A stretch of 64,000 nucleotides of DNA from Phallusia mammillata (GCA_003260075.1 QLIY01000075.1:62001-126000), one strand, 5' to 3'; shown: positions 1-13,290, counted from the first letter of the stretch. The notes: generated from the sequence alone by a model not told the origin. Numbers and translations are program-made.

Positions 1-921
1 TGGAAAAAACATATTCACACCATACCTCAGTACACTACACGGGACGCACAGATACATTCACGTTTTTAATGAGTTCAAAATGTTACGCGCAAAGTGTACG
101 GCTGTGTTACAAAATTTTAAAAAATCTAATGATCTTTTTTGGGTGTTACTCGTAAAACACCATGTTACTTACTTGGTTTAATTTGCTCATACAAGTGATA
201 ACTGTTAGGTGGAATAATATACATGACAAAAAACTCATGTAAGCTGTTGGTTGAACGTGGTGTAACTAGGGATAAGAATCGCCGTTTGTGCATCCATGGT
301 TTAACTCTAACTGAATAATACGTTAGGTTAAAGACCTATCTGTCCACAATGTGTGCTTGATTTGAGTTGAGTTTATATCGCGGGGTGAAGCAGATCGTAG
401 CAGCAAAATTGCATTAAAATTTTCACGAAGCCGGAAAAAGCCGCGCGACGTTTAGACGTTATTTAGCGCGGTAATTTAAGGGCACAATTGGTTGGATGAT
501 AAACGCGCTGCAGCTACACCGTTACAAGCGTTATGTGGCAGGGGACTCACATCGAAGGGTGAAGTTGGCGCATTTGGACATCGAGACTATGAGACTACGT
601 AGGTGGAACCGGTCTAGTCAATTTATATTAAATGTTATAAATCTGGCCCATTAAATGCCAATTATCCAAAATCAACAGACTTTTAAACAAGTGTGTTTCA
701 TTTTAATTTTGGTATTACGCTATTACAGCCCGAAAAATCCTGAGCGTGTCATCTTTTGCTACATACAAAGAACGCGGCATAATTTCAAACCCGCTTGCAA
801 CAATGTTATGCGCAACAGCGGTTTATTTGTAAACTGTGCAGAGCAAAGAAGCGCACAGCACAGAGGGAACGCTGACCCCAAAGGAAGCATTAAAAGACAA
901 CCTAGTATCACTTTTATACGA
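1..921. other. intergenic, no supported gene
   Basis: No reading frame here looks like a gene. The stretch is AT-rich single-copy-looking DNA up to the hAT-like element that begins at 922. Open frames at 655-1023 lack domain resemblance and run into that element. Confidence 0.5.
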
Positions 922-1259
922 CAGGGTTGGCATCGACATAAACACCAAAATAAGGACAGCGGCGAAACTTTAAATTTCATGCCATACAAAACGAACGTTT
1001 TGAACAAATGTTTGCATTCATAAGAGCCATGACATGTCACACAATTTGTTCCAGCAACTAATTGTTCGTAGAAAATACTTCGTACATCTCACGGCAGCGC
1101 AGGTCTTGGTTTACTTTCACTTGTAGCAGGGATTTGACTTGTAATTGTTAAAAAAAGACAATATAAGGACTTAAGTAAAAAACAAGGACATTTTTGTGAT
1201 ATAAGGACCCTACTTTTTTTAAGACATTAAGAAATCCTAAGGACGGTATGGCAACCCTG
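922..1259. mobile_element. hAT-like MITE, CAGGGTTG family
   Basis: The ends are inverted: CAGGGTTGGCAT at the left and ATGGCAACCCTG at the right. The interior has the same repeated AATAAGGAC phrases as the copies at 12877-13242 and 55548-55878. No clear 8-bp target duplication is left at this copy. It has no coding capacity, so it would be non-autonomous. Confidence 0.7.
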
Positions 1260-1683
1260 ATTATAGGTATACCTGATAACCACATTTGACATGTTTAGTA
1301 CCAAAAAAAGTAAAGTGAATATAAATTATATGGAGGTGCGGCCTGCGGTCTAATGATTTTAATTACAATTGACCCATATTAGTGATGTAAGTTGCACATT
1401 CTTGTTTGACCTCCTGGGTGATGTCATCGCTATCATTAGCAAACGGAACTTAAAACAATAAGTCCTCTCGTTACAGGGTCGTAAAATTACACGATTTGCC
1501 AACAAATGCACCATAAGCGTGCTCTTATTGATACAAAAGTCGTCGTTAGTGCGCTAAATAAACTCAAAGTAGCCTTTGGTCACATCATCACATGTTTCTT
1601 GGGTATTTGCAAACATAACCCGCCACCCACCTGAACTAACAAACAGCATTTGCAATAGTTAAAGCATCTGTCTCTCGTAGGCC

Positions 1684-1693
1684 GGGATTTTCT
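1684..1693 (+). promoter_or_regulatory. possible NF-kB/Rel site of IL-17-like gene A
   Basis: GGGATTTTCT matches the kB consensus GGGRNWYYCC except at the last base. It lies about 80 bp upstream of the TATA box of the first IL-17-like gene. Better sites occupy the same relative position at three other copies, which is the only reason to list this one. Confidence 0.35.
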
Positions 1694-1775
1694 CGTGCAT
1701 TTGATGTTCTCAGTATTTATCGTTATTGACTTGCTCTTAAATGTTGTTATACTTTAAATATGGGATTGGATGGGA

Positions 1776-1783
1776 TATAAATA
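1776..1783 (+). promoter_or_regulatory. TATA box of IL-17-like gene A
   Basis: TATAAATA lies about 110 bp upstream of the start codon at 1885. The spacing matches the TATA boxes of the other IL-17-like genes in the window. Confidence 0.6.
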
Positions 1784-1884
1784 TGCGTTGCTTGGGCATA
1801 TCGAGTCATACAAAGAACTTGCTGTGAACGTTGCTGGAACTTGCGGAAAGAAGACAAAGAATTGTTGCTGAACTGCAAATCACC

Positions 1885-3637
1885 ATGCGTTTTCAAACTG
1901 TAAGTGAGTGATACATAGTCTATTTGTTTCTAACAAAAAGTAACGTTCAAAGTAGACGTGAACTATAGTTAGGTTTAAATGTTCAGTAACCTTTTGTGTG
2001 TATGTTAAGTTGAGTCCAGTAAGGCAAATTGCGACGAGTTTGAGTTGAGTTGAGTTGAGTTTATTGTGAGTTTAGCTTAGTAAAGTGGAAAGGGGGGGGG
2101 GGTAGTAAGGCAAATTGCGACGAGTTTGAGTTGAGTTGAGTTTATTGTGAGTTTAGCTTAGTAAAGTGGAAAGACCTAAGCTAAACCAAGTAAAACTAAG
2201 ATGTGTGGAGTTAAGGTAATGTAGGTAAAGTAAAGATAAAGGTAATGTGGAGTAAAGGTAAATGCAGTTAAGTCGAATAAAATTGATTTGGGTTAGTTAG
2301 TTTGCATTGGGTAAAGTTTAGTAAAAATAGATAACCAATACAATCACCAAGTCGTCAATATTTTTATGGGATAAAACGGCAACACTTTCAGTTTTTCACT
2401 TTTATTTTGCAGTTGATTTTGTTGTTCTCGATTTCTGGATTATTTCTTCTTATTACGACAGTTGGAGGCAACCCGGTTAATCTGTTCGGCATCGCAACTC
2501 GAGGAATGCACGAAGCTTCTAAAGCGTAAGTATAACATCCAGTACAAGAAGTTCCTCCAACTCTATTTATTCCTAACGCTTGGGGTGATTCTTATCAACT
2601 GCAATACTTATACTTTTAAACTTGAAACTAGATTCTCCCAGCTCGTTGCTTGGTGAATGAAGACTTTAATGAACCGTATGTTTATTAATTCAAGTTTATA
2701 AAAACATTAAGTCATTCATTTTTTTAAGACATGTATATTTCGCCTTTATTATCTGAAAGCAAGTGTACACACATAATGTCGGTGAAAATGTACGCAAAAA
2801 AATAAAAATAAAAACTATTAAAAAAACCTGTGTAAGCCATAAAAATGTAAAATTAATTAGGAACGTAAAACAATGTTTAAAAAATCTACCGTAATTGAAA
2901 TCGGGGCGGCAAACAAAATAGAGAGTTTATAGCTGAATAAAGGTAAAAAGTGATCGTCAGTTTAAAACCTGTTGGTGGTGGTTTTATACCTGAAACTGTG
3001 GTTTTTAATGATAGCGACTATACATTATAGGCCGAGCTTAAATTTATGACCGAAAGCGCCACACCCTAATTGTAAAAAAATCAGCAAAACAAAGTGGCGA
3101 AATTGCGGAACAAATAGTGTTGATTGTAAAACAAGGTCTTGTTCAATCTACAGCTTCAACCCGGCCCGAATTTCAACACTGCTATAGACAATACCTAAAG
3201 CCATATCTGTATTGCGCATAGAGAGACCAGCGATCACGACACACTCATAATTAAACCACAGCAATTATGCAAGCGCAATTAATGTACTACTTCTTTAACT
3301 TAACAGTTTTTTATCAACACTTCACAGGTTTCTACGCAATCAACATTGTCGCATTAAAGAGCTAAACGTTACACAAAGCGACGGGTTTGCCCATTGGAGA
3401 AATGCAATCTTTCGTTGCCGAGAAGAAGATATTCTTACTGTGGTTTGCGATATTCGATGCCGTGACCCAACAACACACCGACCCCTATCCGTGGAATACA
3501 CAAATGTACCAATTTTACACCAACAGAGACGTTATACTGGGCGCAATGGCACCAAAGCTGTGGTAGAGATACCTATTGCTTGCCAGTGTGCCCGAACATT
3601 AGGTCCACTCAAGTGTTTGAATTCCTTTTTGGTGTAA
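1885..3637 (+). CDS. IL-17-like cytokine gene A, 3 exons
   Basis: Predicted secreted cytokine of about 145 aa. Coding exons are 1885-1899 (MRFQT), 2413-2525 and 3328-3637; the introns have consensus GT/AG ends with phases 0 and 2. Exon 2 gives a hydrophobic signal peptide (LILLFSISGLFLLITTVGG). Exon 3 encodes the whole IL-17 fold: a tryptophan in FAHWRNA, a C-x3-C pair in VVCDIRC, and the family ending IPIACQC. In other animals IL-17 dimers bind IL-17 receptors and drive NF-kB-linked inflammatory responses; that role here is inferred from family. It is convergent with the last exon at 5220-5478. A 71-bp direct repeat with an 11-G run lies in intron 1. The protein is short of a recognisable vertebrate orthologue, so I give no symbol. 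Confidence 0.85.
2018..2172. repeat. direct duplication across an 11-G run
   Basis: About 70 bp (2018-2091) is repeated at 2104-2172, with G at 2092-2102 between. The left copy also has one extra GAGTT unit of a short microsatellite. It sits in intron 1 of IL-17-like gene A and is probably an assembly join. Confidence 0.8.
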
Positions 3638-4847
3638 TATGTTTTAGGTTTGCTTGTCCATATTTGTAATTTCACATTCTATTTGAATACTGGAGATTTT
3701 TTAAGCAAAATACGTAAGTGTGATTTAAACCGTTTTTTTTTCTGGACTTAATTTGTCGATATCGTTTTAACATGTTTAGTTGTGGTTTTGCACATTTTTT
3801 TGTTTTTTTGTATTTTTATGTTAAAATGTCTCTTTGTTGTCAACATTATTTTAATTTTTTGTTTTAGTAAAGTGTTTTTGAACTTGGGTGTGATTTTGTA
3901 TATAGTGTAAATGACTTTAAATAAGTTGCTTCACGTTTTTATGATTTATTACATAAACACAAGCAGGTTGTTTTTTTTCTCTTTTTTAATGCCGCTCAGC
4001 ATGTACAACTTCTTCAAACTGTTACGAGATCCACAATCTACTTGTTGTTTCGTAACAAAATAATTTGATTAGGTTCAAATGCTCTAATTAGGTTTAAATG
4101 CTCAGTATACTGGTTGGGGGGGGGGGTTTTTTCTCTTTTTTAATGCCGCTCAGCATGTACAACTTCTTCAAAATGTTACGAGATCCACAATCTACTTGTT
4201 GTTTCTTAACAAAATAATTTAATTAGGTTCAAATGCTCTAATTAGGTTTAAATGCTCAGTATACTGGTTATAACCTTATGCCTTATGTCACATACCATTT
4301 TAGTAGGACTCCAAAATGTAAACATTTGTGGTTGAAATGGGAAAAACGACACGAACTTCAAAAAGAATTCTGCAAGGCTGGAGCTAGGGAGTTGGAGCTA
4401 GGGAGTTTACCATCGACGTGACCACATAGAGATGGCGCAATGTTGTAACCGTATATTTTACGCATTCCTGCATGACTACGCGTGCCGTTGGGGCCCTGTT
4501 TGATAGAAAAAGGCGGCTTACATAATTGAGTTGAGTTGCTTTACCGACCTCTGTTTATATTAAGCTTTTCTTAACCGAGAGATGTGAGATATATTTTTCG
4601 GTCTGTAAATGGAAACAAAATTAATGAATTAGGCGTTACTGTTATTTTTTATGACACTAAGAATGCTAAGATTTGTTTTCTCGCATTTGCTTAGAAACCT
4701 GTGTTATATTCACAACAGAGATGTACGCTACACTTAATCAAAACAAATAGAGACGTATATTTGACAAAATAAAAGCAAACAATTGGATTTTTTTAGCGAT
4801 GCACTGTATCAACAACAAAAAAGATGTCAGTTGAAATAATTTTGTTG
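3638..4847. other. between convergent IL-17-like genes, no gene seen
   Basis: This AT-rich stretch should hold the 3' UTRs of gene A (+) and gene B (-). I see no strong polyadenylation signal for either and no other coding region. It contains the duplicated segment at 3970-4269. Confidence 0.5.
3970..4269. repeat. direct duplication across an 11-G run
   Basis: Copy 1 (3970-4115) and copy 2 (from 4127) are about 97% identical with a few scattered base differences. They are separated by G at 4116-4126. The difference level looks allelic. Confidence 0.85.
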
Positions 4848-4988
4848 ACAAACCGCGGTTAAACCTGTGCCTAATTTGGACAAAAACTTGAGGTAAAAAT
4901 GATTTGTAATGTGGAAAGACTTTCACTGATCGACATCGGTTAACTTCGGATCTCCTAATTAGGTCCGGATTAACCGAGGTTTACTGTA
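4848..4988. mobile_element. pogo-like MITE copy
   Basis: The right end reads GATTAACCGAGGTTTACTG followed by TA, and the left end has its inverse in degraded form (AACCGCGGTTAA). It shares the inner phrase TGATTTGTAATGTGG with other copies at 28080 and 57027. It lies just downstream of the gene B last exon. Confidence 0.65.
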
Positions 4989-5219
4989 TATTAACATAAA
5001 AACTGGTTGAATAACAAAGAAATTGTAATTATGCTAGCACCATTAAACGATTATAATAACAAAAATAGGCACACACAATTTGCACAATAAAAAGAAAACA
5101 TAAAAAAGAAACAATGTCAAAAACACGTGATACCGCTCAATGAAAAGAATAAGACAAAATCAACAAGAAATAACACATTTCGCAAAAGAATGTAAGTATG
5201 GAGGCATATTTTGAGCTTT

Positions 5220-5478
5220 TTACACACAAGGAACACATCTACAAGTAAACGGCAACCGAACACGTGTTGTAACATTCATTCTATCGTAAAATTTGACAGT
5301 GTGATAAACCGGGTAGTTGCATAGACCTCGACACGGACAGGAATGCAAATGGTTGCATATCATTGTTTTGTAAACAGAAGTTTCGAGATTGTCACAATGC
5401 AACATTACATTGCTTCCGTATGGATCATTAAGCGTGTATCCGGGGTAAATATGTCGACAATTGTAGTCACGAAGAGTC
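5220..5478 (-). CDS. IL-17-like cytokine gene B, last exon only
   Basis: Reading right to left, this exon starts after a TTACTTCTGATAG acceptor at 5478 and ends at the stop at 5220-5222 (about 85 codons). It begins in the same phase and with the same TLRxxxCR pattern as the last exons of the other copies (FLRNQHCR in gene A), and ends LPFTCRCVPC, a diverged form of IPVACxC. Cysteines are clustered as MICNHLHSCPC. It lacks the tryptophan seen in most copies. I could not find the phase-2 signal-peptide exon that should lie at higher coordinates; a 505-bp transposon sits at 5555-6059 in the expected intron. It may be an intact gene with a distant first part, or a pseudogene. An overlapping frame from 5500 gives a hydrophobic start (MFHLLLIGLFVTTIV) one base out of frame. 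Confidence 0.7.
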
Positions 5479-5554
5479 CTATCAGAAGTAAATGGAACAT
5501 AAATGAGTGTGGAAATAAATAAATTAAGATTTCTATACTAATTTGGAACCTTAA

Positions 5555-6059
5555 GGCCCCATCCACACTGCTCGCACGATCTTTGTTTATTAGTGTTTTG
5601 TCCGCAGGCGGCGCGAGCTTGATCTCACGCTGCGTGCGTCGCTCGCAGCCGAATTGAAAATCCATTGTTCGGGCAGCGCGTGCAGGCAAAAGTGAACGAA
5701 TTTGCTATGCAGGGGTTGAGCCACATGGTGTTTATGTTAGTAAAACTGCATATATTTGTTCTTTGATATATTTTGTGTATCCCAAACGATGTTACATAAA
5801 TACCAGATAATGTTTAAACTCGTTATGTTGTGCTAGCTAGTAATCACAGATCAGCGAATATATAGCAATGAGTAATAAAGGAAATATTATTCAGGAAAAG
5901 TTATGTTTAATAATCTTATGCGGGATTTCATATCATTTAGTCTTGACAAAATGTTAGCAGTCAACCAAGCATGAAGTAGACAATGTGGTCAACGCCGACG
6001 CAATTCCAAGCCAAGCGAGCGATCGTGCGTGCGAGCAATTAACCAGTGTGGATCGGGCC
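5555..6059. mobile_element. terminal-inverted-repeat MITE, GGCCC ends
   Basis: The left end GGCCCCATCCACACTG is mirrored by CAGTGTGGATCGGGCC at the right, and both are followed inward by GCTCGCAC and its inverse. The flanks are TTAA and TAAC. TTA/TAA target duplications would suit PIF/Harbinger and TTAA would suit piggyBac; the family is not settled. No transposase frame is present. Confidence 0.75.
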
Positions 6060-6061
6060 TA

Positions 6062-9000
6062 ACTATTTAAAGTGTATGCTGTTCTTGAAAGATAGTCAAT
6101 TATACTTTCTTAAAACAAATTTTTATAGTTTTCTGAGATTGGGCTTAAAAAATTGCCATTTTTGTTTCAACTTTTAAATTATTAAACCTTGATTATAAAG
6201 ACCAAAAAAAAGTAATTAACTATTTTTAAACCTACTTGCTTGTTTTAGAATCGATTCTACCCATAGTAACCACCTCCTGCAAATTTAGGCCAAGTCCTCT
6301 CGCTACAGCGAAGCCGACGAAAATAAGACACACAAGTGCAATACTCAACTGCAAATTGAAAAGACAAATGCAAGATTTTTTGTGTATTTAAGTTACTAAT
6401 CACTAAATACAAATAAAAACAAAATGATACCCTATAGCCTACATATGCAGGGTTGCCATTCCGTCCTCCCTTTTCTAAGAGTTGTCCTTATTTTGAAGAG
6501 CAATGTCTTAGAAAACTTTTTTGTTCTCATTGCTAAACAATGTCCTTGCTGTTGACATGAGTTTTTATTTTGTCTTATTTTCAACAATGACAAGTCGAAT
6601 TACAAATTTTGTTTCAGAATCTCAAGGTTTTTCTTTCTTCTTATCTTTAAAATATTGTGTTTATTATCAAACACGATCGTATAAAGAAAAGATCCAAAAA
6701 TCGCTTGCAAAAATCGTTCAGTTTTGCGCATTTTAATCTTTGCGGTTCTAAATGCAATAGGCTCAGATATCGCAAGGAACAAGGTACATAAATGTGACAC
6801 ATTTTAATGTTTAGCTTAACCGACAAAAGTTAGTAGTTGACTCAAACGCCTCTGTTTTCTTGAAACAATCAGAGCACAGTTAATGTGCAAAACCTTTGCA
6901 TTATATTGAAGAAGAAAAAACACATTTCAACAATTAACAATAAAAATAATAAACAGTAACTTACCTTCAACATCTTTTGCTTGTCAGATAAGACAAGTAG
7001 AATAAGAGATTTTGTGAGATATTTGATTGCTGTAACTTTAAGCTCGTAAAGATGTCCATTGTGATCCATGGCAGAACTTTTATACCCATCTTGGGGTATC
7101 TTTATCCTGGGGATAGGTTTAAAATTCAACCCCCAAGGCGCTAACCGGTAGTAGAATGAAAAAATCAAACTATACGTCTTAACGTTTTGGGGATTTTTTT
7201 GAGTTCAGGACCCTGAAGAAAGTAGCGGAATATTTTACGCTTTGGTGGGTACCGGACCCATTCCGTCATTCGCGAAACCGACTCAAAAGTTGTTTCGCAA
7301 AAATTAGGGAAATTAGGGTTTTGAGAGTTAATTCCTTTACCTGGTACTGACAGTTTTTAGGTAAGTGATACATTTATCGGATGCTTTTACCAACAGAATT
7401 ATAAAATAGGAAAATTTTCCACAATTCAAAGCATTTGCAGTTATTCAAACTACCCAAAAAAATGGATCTGATTTGCAAAGTATATTTTATACCAATATTT
7501 TTAAAGGGTATTTTATTCATTTTAGCCTCATGCTACAAGCGGCGTGATGAAGTCTTTATGAACGACGGGTAAAGCAAAACTTGAAATATTACAATGCAAT
7601 GTTGTGTGTTTATCAAATAGGGCATTGTTTTTGATAAACACAATTATGATATAAAAAGTTGTATTAGGGATTGAACAATTACGATACGAAATAAACTGTT
7701 TAGTAATAACGATCATAAACTTGTTTATCGGAGAAATGAAAGCTAGTGGGGAGAAACTAGTCATCATTTCCCAATGTAAAGGGCCGTTTCCCTCTTAATA
7801 TTGTTAATTTTGTGTTGAAGTTATAAAAGTCTGAAAACGCAAGTGACTGCATAATACATATTTTCAATTCCCAAATTTACGCCTTTGTGTGACGTTGTAT
7901 TGAACAATTTCGCTACCTGCTGGCACATTGGCGATTATTTGACGTAATGAAGCGCTGACGTAATAATTACTACACAACATATAATTTTATTATATGCTAC
8001 AGCTTTTTATTTTGTCAATAAGCAACTAAACACAAATGCTTAGTTTCTCATTATAGGCCACAAATAGTGACTGGTAATCATAAAACGATAAAGCTTAATA
8101 AAAAAAAAACATTGGCCGATTAGTTTATAAAATTTTACAGTTTCAAACTGGTCTGGTCTGGTGCGTAGTGGTTTATTTCGTAGGCTAAACGTAATTTATA
8201 TATATATATATATATATATTAAACTTTTTAATTCTCATATTTATTGCAGTACTTATGCTGCTTGTGTGAATCGAATTTGGTAACCCCTATTTCGTTGCAA
8301 AAACTTCCCTGGAAAGCGGTAAATAGCTAATAAAAAATATAACTTGTTTTTGCAATTTAAGACTAGCCTAACTACATAAATCATCCTTTATAGAGTGGAC
8401 TTTTAGATGATAAAGACACAGAACAAAATAAACCTAGTGTGTAAAAGTAAATGAGTCGTAGTTTTAGCTACTTGTCATGATTTATTTAGAAAATAATTTA
8501 TGATGTCTATAGAACCACAAAAAATAATGCACAGCTGTGTTCAGTGATGCGTATAGGAAATGCGACGCGATCAATGGAGCGTGACAAGTATTGTTTTTGA
8601 CAACTTAGTGCAAAACTTGTTAGATGTTGTTTGTTTTCGCGTTATAACTTACAAGGAAACAAAGTTATATCGTAAATACTAAAATATGTGAATAAATAAG
8701 CTGCATAAGTAACAGAATAAGAAATAATTTATTGAAGTTTTGAGGTAATGAGTTTAATAATAAGGCAGATGATTTTTTTGATTTGCATGAACATGAAACG
8801 TTCTTGACATTGTATTTCATTTAACTAAATGTCATTCCATCTGTTATAAACAGTTGTGACTTGCAGGTTTTTTTTGTTATTTTTTCCAATGCTTTTTTGA
8901 TGGTACTGGTAAAATGAACAGTAAACACACATTTTTTCAAGTTGATTAGCTGTGTTTTGTTATCTGACTTATTCTTTGTACGGAATAACTGAAATGGTTG

Positions 9001-12000
9001 GATGCATATTTATTTTGAAGATAAGAAATTTTAATCGTTGTTTTTTGACATTTTGTAGGTTTATGCTTCTCTATAGTAGTTTTCAATGATGCTTTTAGTG
9101 TGTAGTTTATTATTGTAGTTTAACTACCTTAATAATGTTTTCATAAATTAATTGATGGGTAATCATATTAGTCTTTCTTTAGAGAAAAGTTTTGTCGATT
9201 TGTAATACATGTAACATTTTAAATATGGGTTTAAATTTCACGTTTTATGTTTTTTGCTCAAAAAAGCCCCATTTTGTCAATAAAAGATACAAAATCAAGA
9301 AAAAATAATAATTATACATTGTTTCTTTGCTATATTGTGGACAGAAAGTAATTTATGTTTGGTCGAATCATAAATGTCTCTTTTGGTTGACTGTTTGGTA
9401 AAGTCCATTATCTCTTTGTTGATTTTAGCAAGATACATAACTATTATTAAATTAGAAATATGAAAAAAAGGTTTAAAACTGGTCATATCTATTTGACAAT
9501 TTTATGTTAAAATAACTGTAATTTATACCATTACGGATGCATTCTTTATTTATAATTAATTAAATAGTTAGGAAGTTAATAAAGCAAAAAACAACAGCAA
9601 TGTTTTGCATTGTTTGCTTAGAAATTGTTGTTTTTTCTATTTTAAATTGTAACATTTGTGTCCGATTAATAATTCTCCAAACAGTGTAGTTTTCCTGGTA
9701 GTCTGTTCTTTATTTTTCTCAGAACAATCCTGCTACTTGTTTCCCACAATTTCCTGGTGCAATGAAGCATAAAATTGATTCTAAGTTGGTTTCCCCAGCT
9801 ATCTTCTACCCTTACATCACAGAATCTGTGGGCATTTTCTCCTAAGGTCATCAGAGTTCATCGCATCACACCAGCAGCGGGCTATTTGCTCAAGCAAACA
9901 TTATACTAGTTCTCAAGTATGTCACTGGGTTAGTCAGTGCAGCGCCTCAACGACAGTCGTAAATTTGCGAAATTGGAGCTCTTAACTTCGGGCGTGCCCA
10001 CAACCGTTGAAATTGTCAAGAGAAAGTGTAAAAGATTTGTTTAACCGTATTGCACCGTTGTATCTCGTATGCCACGCTGCAAAACAAGTGAAATGAGTTG
10101 TTTTGAAGCTTGTTTTGGCTGATACGCGTTCTGAAACAGATTTGTCAGCACAGTGGGCTACTTAAAAAACAATACTTTCGTCAGTAACATTGTACCCGAA
10201 AACGTTAACATTCATTTATGATTATCGGGCTAGATATCAAGCAAACAAACAACTTGTTTCAGTTGGTTGTTTAGTATAGTAGAATCACCCTAAAGCCAAA
10301 GCAAGCGTTGTTTCCTTAGTAACGTAGATTCAGTGGTTTGGCAATGAATTGGGTTTAAACCATCTTTATTAGTGCACAGGATAGTAAATCTGCAAAGAAC
10401 AAACATCACAAGGAAGTTGGCCACATTAGTTTATTGCGCAGGCGTATGCAGACAATACTTACTACGTCACCGAGGCTTCAAATTTTCCGTGGTCATTTAT
10501 TTGAAAGCCCTTGCTTGTGCAAACTTCGCATAGTACACTTCATACCTCTTCAATTTGCACATGTCACCTAGCTGATGTTGATTTTTAACTTTACTCATAC
10601 ACTGGTAAAGCACTTATTTCAAGATCCGCATAACTTTAGCACCAAAGTTAAGGCCCTAGCAAGTCACAAATTTAGGTTAAAGCATACAAACGGCATAATT
10701 TGGATGACATAAAGGCGTACGTCAATATACATGACTATTTTGACAACGCAACGAACACGTTTCCTTCAGCAAACACAAAGCGTCTATATGACGTAAGCAA
10801 TTGGAATGTTTTTCAACTTCAGAACCGGCACTGGGTTATTGTGTTGTCACAAAGAATTCTTTTGTGTGGGGATAATTGATATTTCTGTAGCAGATGACGT
10901 CATGTGTACTTTGTGTGTTGTTACCTGTTTTGACATGTTGACTAGCTTTTTAGGGTGCAGTAAATTCAGAAAGTTGACTAGAGACAGACGATTGATTTGT
11001 TCGTTGCCGTTTTTAGCTTAGGTAAACAACTTGTAGACATGTAACATTTTTGCTTGGATTTGTTGAGTAGATAGAGTTATTTAATGAAGCTACAATAAAG
11101 ATGGGGTATTCGTTAGAATGTAGCACTAAAATATGTGACTTGTTATGACTTCTGTTGTTCCGTGGGTAAATGAGTTACATTTTAAAAAAGTATTAGCCCT
11201 ACAGTTTATACTTTTTACGAGCAACTTTATCAAAAACAAAACTGCAGGACTTGATTAGGAAACCAGTGATTATTTGAAAAATGTGCATTTACGATGTGTT
11301 TGCTATGCACAATTTTTGGGCATTGTGTTCTGTGTTCAAAGTATTTTTCAGGTCATGTCTTGTGCCACAAAACGTTTAAGCATTGAGGTTTAAATACGAT
11401 CACCTATTTACCTAAAGTTTACAGAATTGGTGGATAAATAGTGATAAATGATCTGCAACTAATACGTGTAGTCTGACGAATATTTATCTGCAGCAAATAC
11501 GCTTGGGCCTCTGGGCTGTCTTTTCTTGTCATTTGTGACAATTAGTGTAGTGTTTTTCTTGAGTTGTTTGCTAAAAGTTTTTGAAGTTTAAAGGATATGT
11601 GTAACATAAACCCAAAATACCTCTTCCGTTAAATTCCTTTTTAGTACTATTTTTCGACGTTCTATAAAAGACATTGTAATATATAACACACAGCACGCTT
11701 GCTAAATTAGAATTCCAACCATGTTTTTGATTCATAGAACGCAATGACGTAAGGGTAAATTGAATACATACTTAACAGGGCTCTCTTTGGCCAAGAATGT
11801 TACGTATAAAGCCTAGTAAGCCTTGTTGAAGTGTTGGCAAATTTTTTGTCTGTCGCTTTTTTGAGTGTCGCAGTTTGTCCACTTGTTCATTTCCCGATAA
11901 GAGGGGAGTTTCATTTCTCGACATTCCACAAGAATTCAAGTGCACATTCCCAGCAGTTGCAGCCACTATCTAGTTAAAGAGTGATATTCGAAAACTTGTG

Positions 12001-12868
12001 TAGAAAACTAGTAGCAAAATATAAATATTCAAATGATTTATTACTAAAATTTTAGTTACTGATTTTCGTTTTCTTCGACGTAAAATAACTTCTTTTCAGA
12101 GTATTAAGCTCTTTAAGGAATTTACTTGAACAAGCAGTACTTGATTTAACAATTTGATTACGAACATATTAATTAGTGAACCAGTTTACTATTAACGGGC
12201 GGTTTTAGACAGGCTTTTTGTACTAATACGTTGTAAACTATGTGTTTGATTGAGTTAAACGTTTAACAACAGTTATTAACAAGCTTTAAATTTCCCCTAA
12301 TTCAGTGCATTGAAGCGTTTTGTTACTGGTCTGTAGTAACTGCGGCGTTTTCAACAAGTTAATGGAAAAACTGGAATTACTTGATAACCTGGTTTTAAAC
12401 CATGTTTTTTTGTGGTTAAAACAGTTGAAAAGATACTTTTATTGCACCGTTCATATATGCAAACAAAAAATGACAACAAGCGCAACGTCTTTAGCAACAG
12501 AGTGTCGTTCTATTTGAATAAGGATTTACGAGACAGAGCAAACTCTTCAATGCGTGACGTCAAACCGCCCGGCGCATACTCAGCAATATACATTTATTGC
12601 TTGCACGGGCCTGGGACAACTGATTCGTTCGTTGTGGAACTTACAATCGCTGGCCAATTACTCAGAGCCCTAACTACGACAAAGGGTTTATTAGGCGTGA
12701 ATAACGTAACAGCTAGGACCAATGACGTCAGTCAGAAACCGCAAGCCTAGTTGTGTTGGTGACTGATTATGTATTGTTAAGAATAAAAGCGAAGTGTTTG
12801 TTAGTGAAGCAAAGTAGATTTTAAAAACGGGTGCTTTGTACAGGTGTCGAAGGTTTCTGCTACGGTTT
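6062..12868. other. long non-coding stretch, no supported gene
   Basis: I find no recognisable protein, RNA gene or convincing exon chain in this 6.8 kb. It includes a truncated copy of the CAGGGTTG hAT-like family at 6448 onward, a TA microsatellite at about 8199-8220, and a good GTAAGT donor on the - strand at 6965 whose frame does not fit gene B. Confidence 0.5.
6448..6600. mobile_element. truncated hAT-like MITE, CAGGGTTG family
   Basis: It begins CAGGGTTGCCATTCCGTCC and continues with GTCCTTATTTTGAAGA, the inverse of the phrases in the 12877-13242 copy. The opposite end is not found, so the right boundary is approximate. Confidence 0.55.
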
Positions 12869-12876
12869 GCTATAAG

Positions 12877-13242
12877 CAGGGTTGCCATCGACTTGAAACC
12901 AAAAATAAGGACAACCGAAAAATTAAATTTTTATGCGAAACGAAACAAACGTTTTTGAACAAATCTTTGCATTTATACGAGCCGTGACATAATATTTGGA
13001 ATATTTTGGCCAGAAACAATCTGTTCCAGCAACTCGTTGTTTGTAGAAAGTACTAAGTGCATCTAACAACAGGCCGGGTCTAAGTTTACTTTTACTTGTA
13101 GCAGGGATTTGACTACATAGTAATTGTTGAAAATAAGACAAAATAAGGACATTTCTTAGAAATAAGGATAATGAACTTTTCTAAGACACAGCCCTTCAAA
13201 ATAAGGACAAATCTTAGAAATAAGGACGGTATGGCAACCCTG
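12877..13242. mobile_element. hAT-like MITE with 8-bp target duplication
   Basis: Termini CAGGGTTGCCAT and ATGGCAACCCTG are perfect inverses. The element is flanked by an exact 8-bp duplication GCTATAAG at 12869-12876 and 13243-13250, diagnostic of hAT insertion. The interior carries repeated AATAAGGAC motifs and no transposase. Confidence 0.9.
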
Positions 13243-13290
13243 GCTATAAGGCAATGAAACAATTGCGGAATGTTATTTGTATGTGCAGTT

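Noticed and set aside
6869-7168. - strand frame with a strong GTAAGT donor, as a possible first part of IL-17-like gene B
   Set aside because: It would end in phase 0, while the gene B knot exon needs phase 2; the phase-2 frame has a stop just before the donor.
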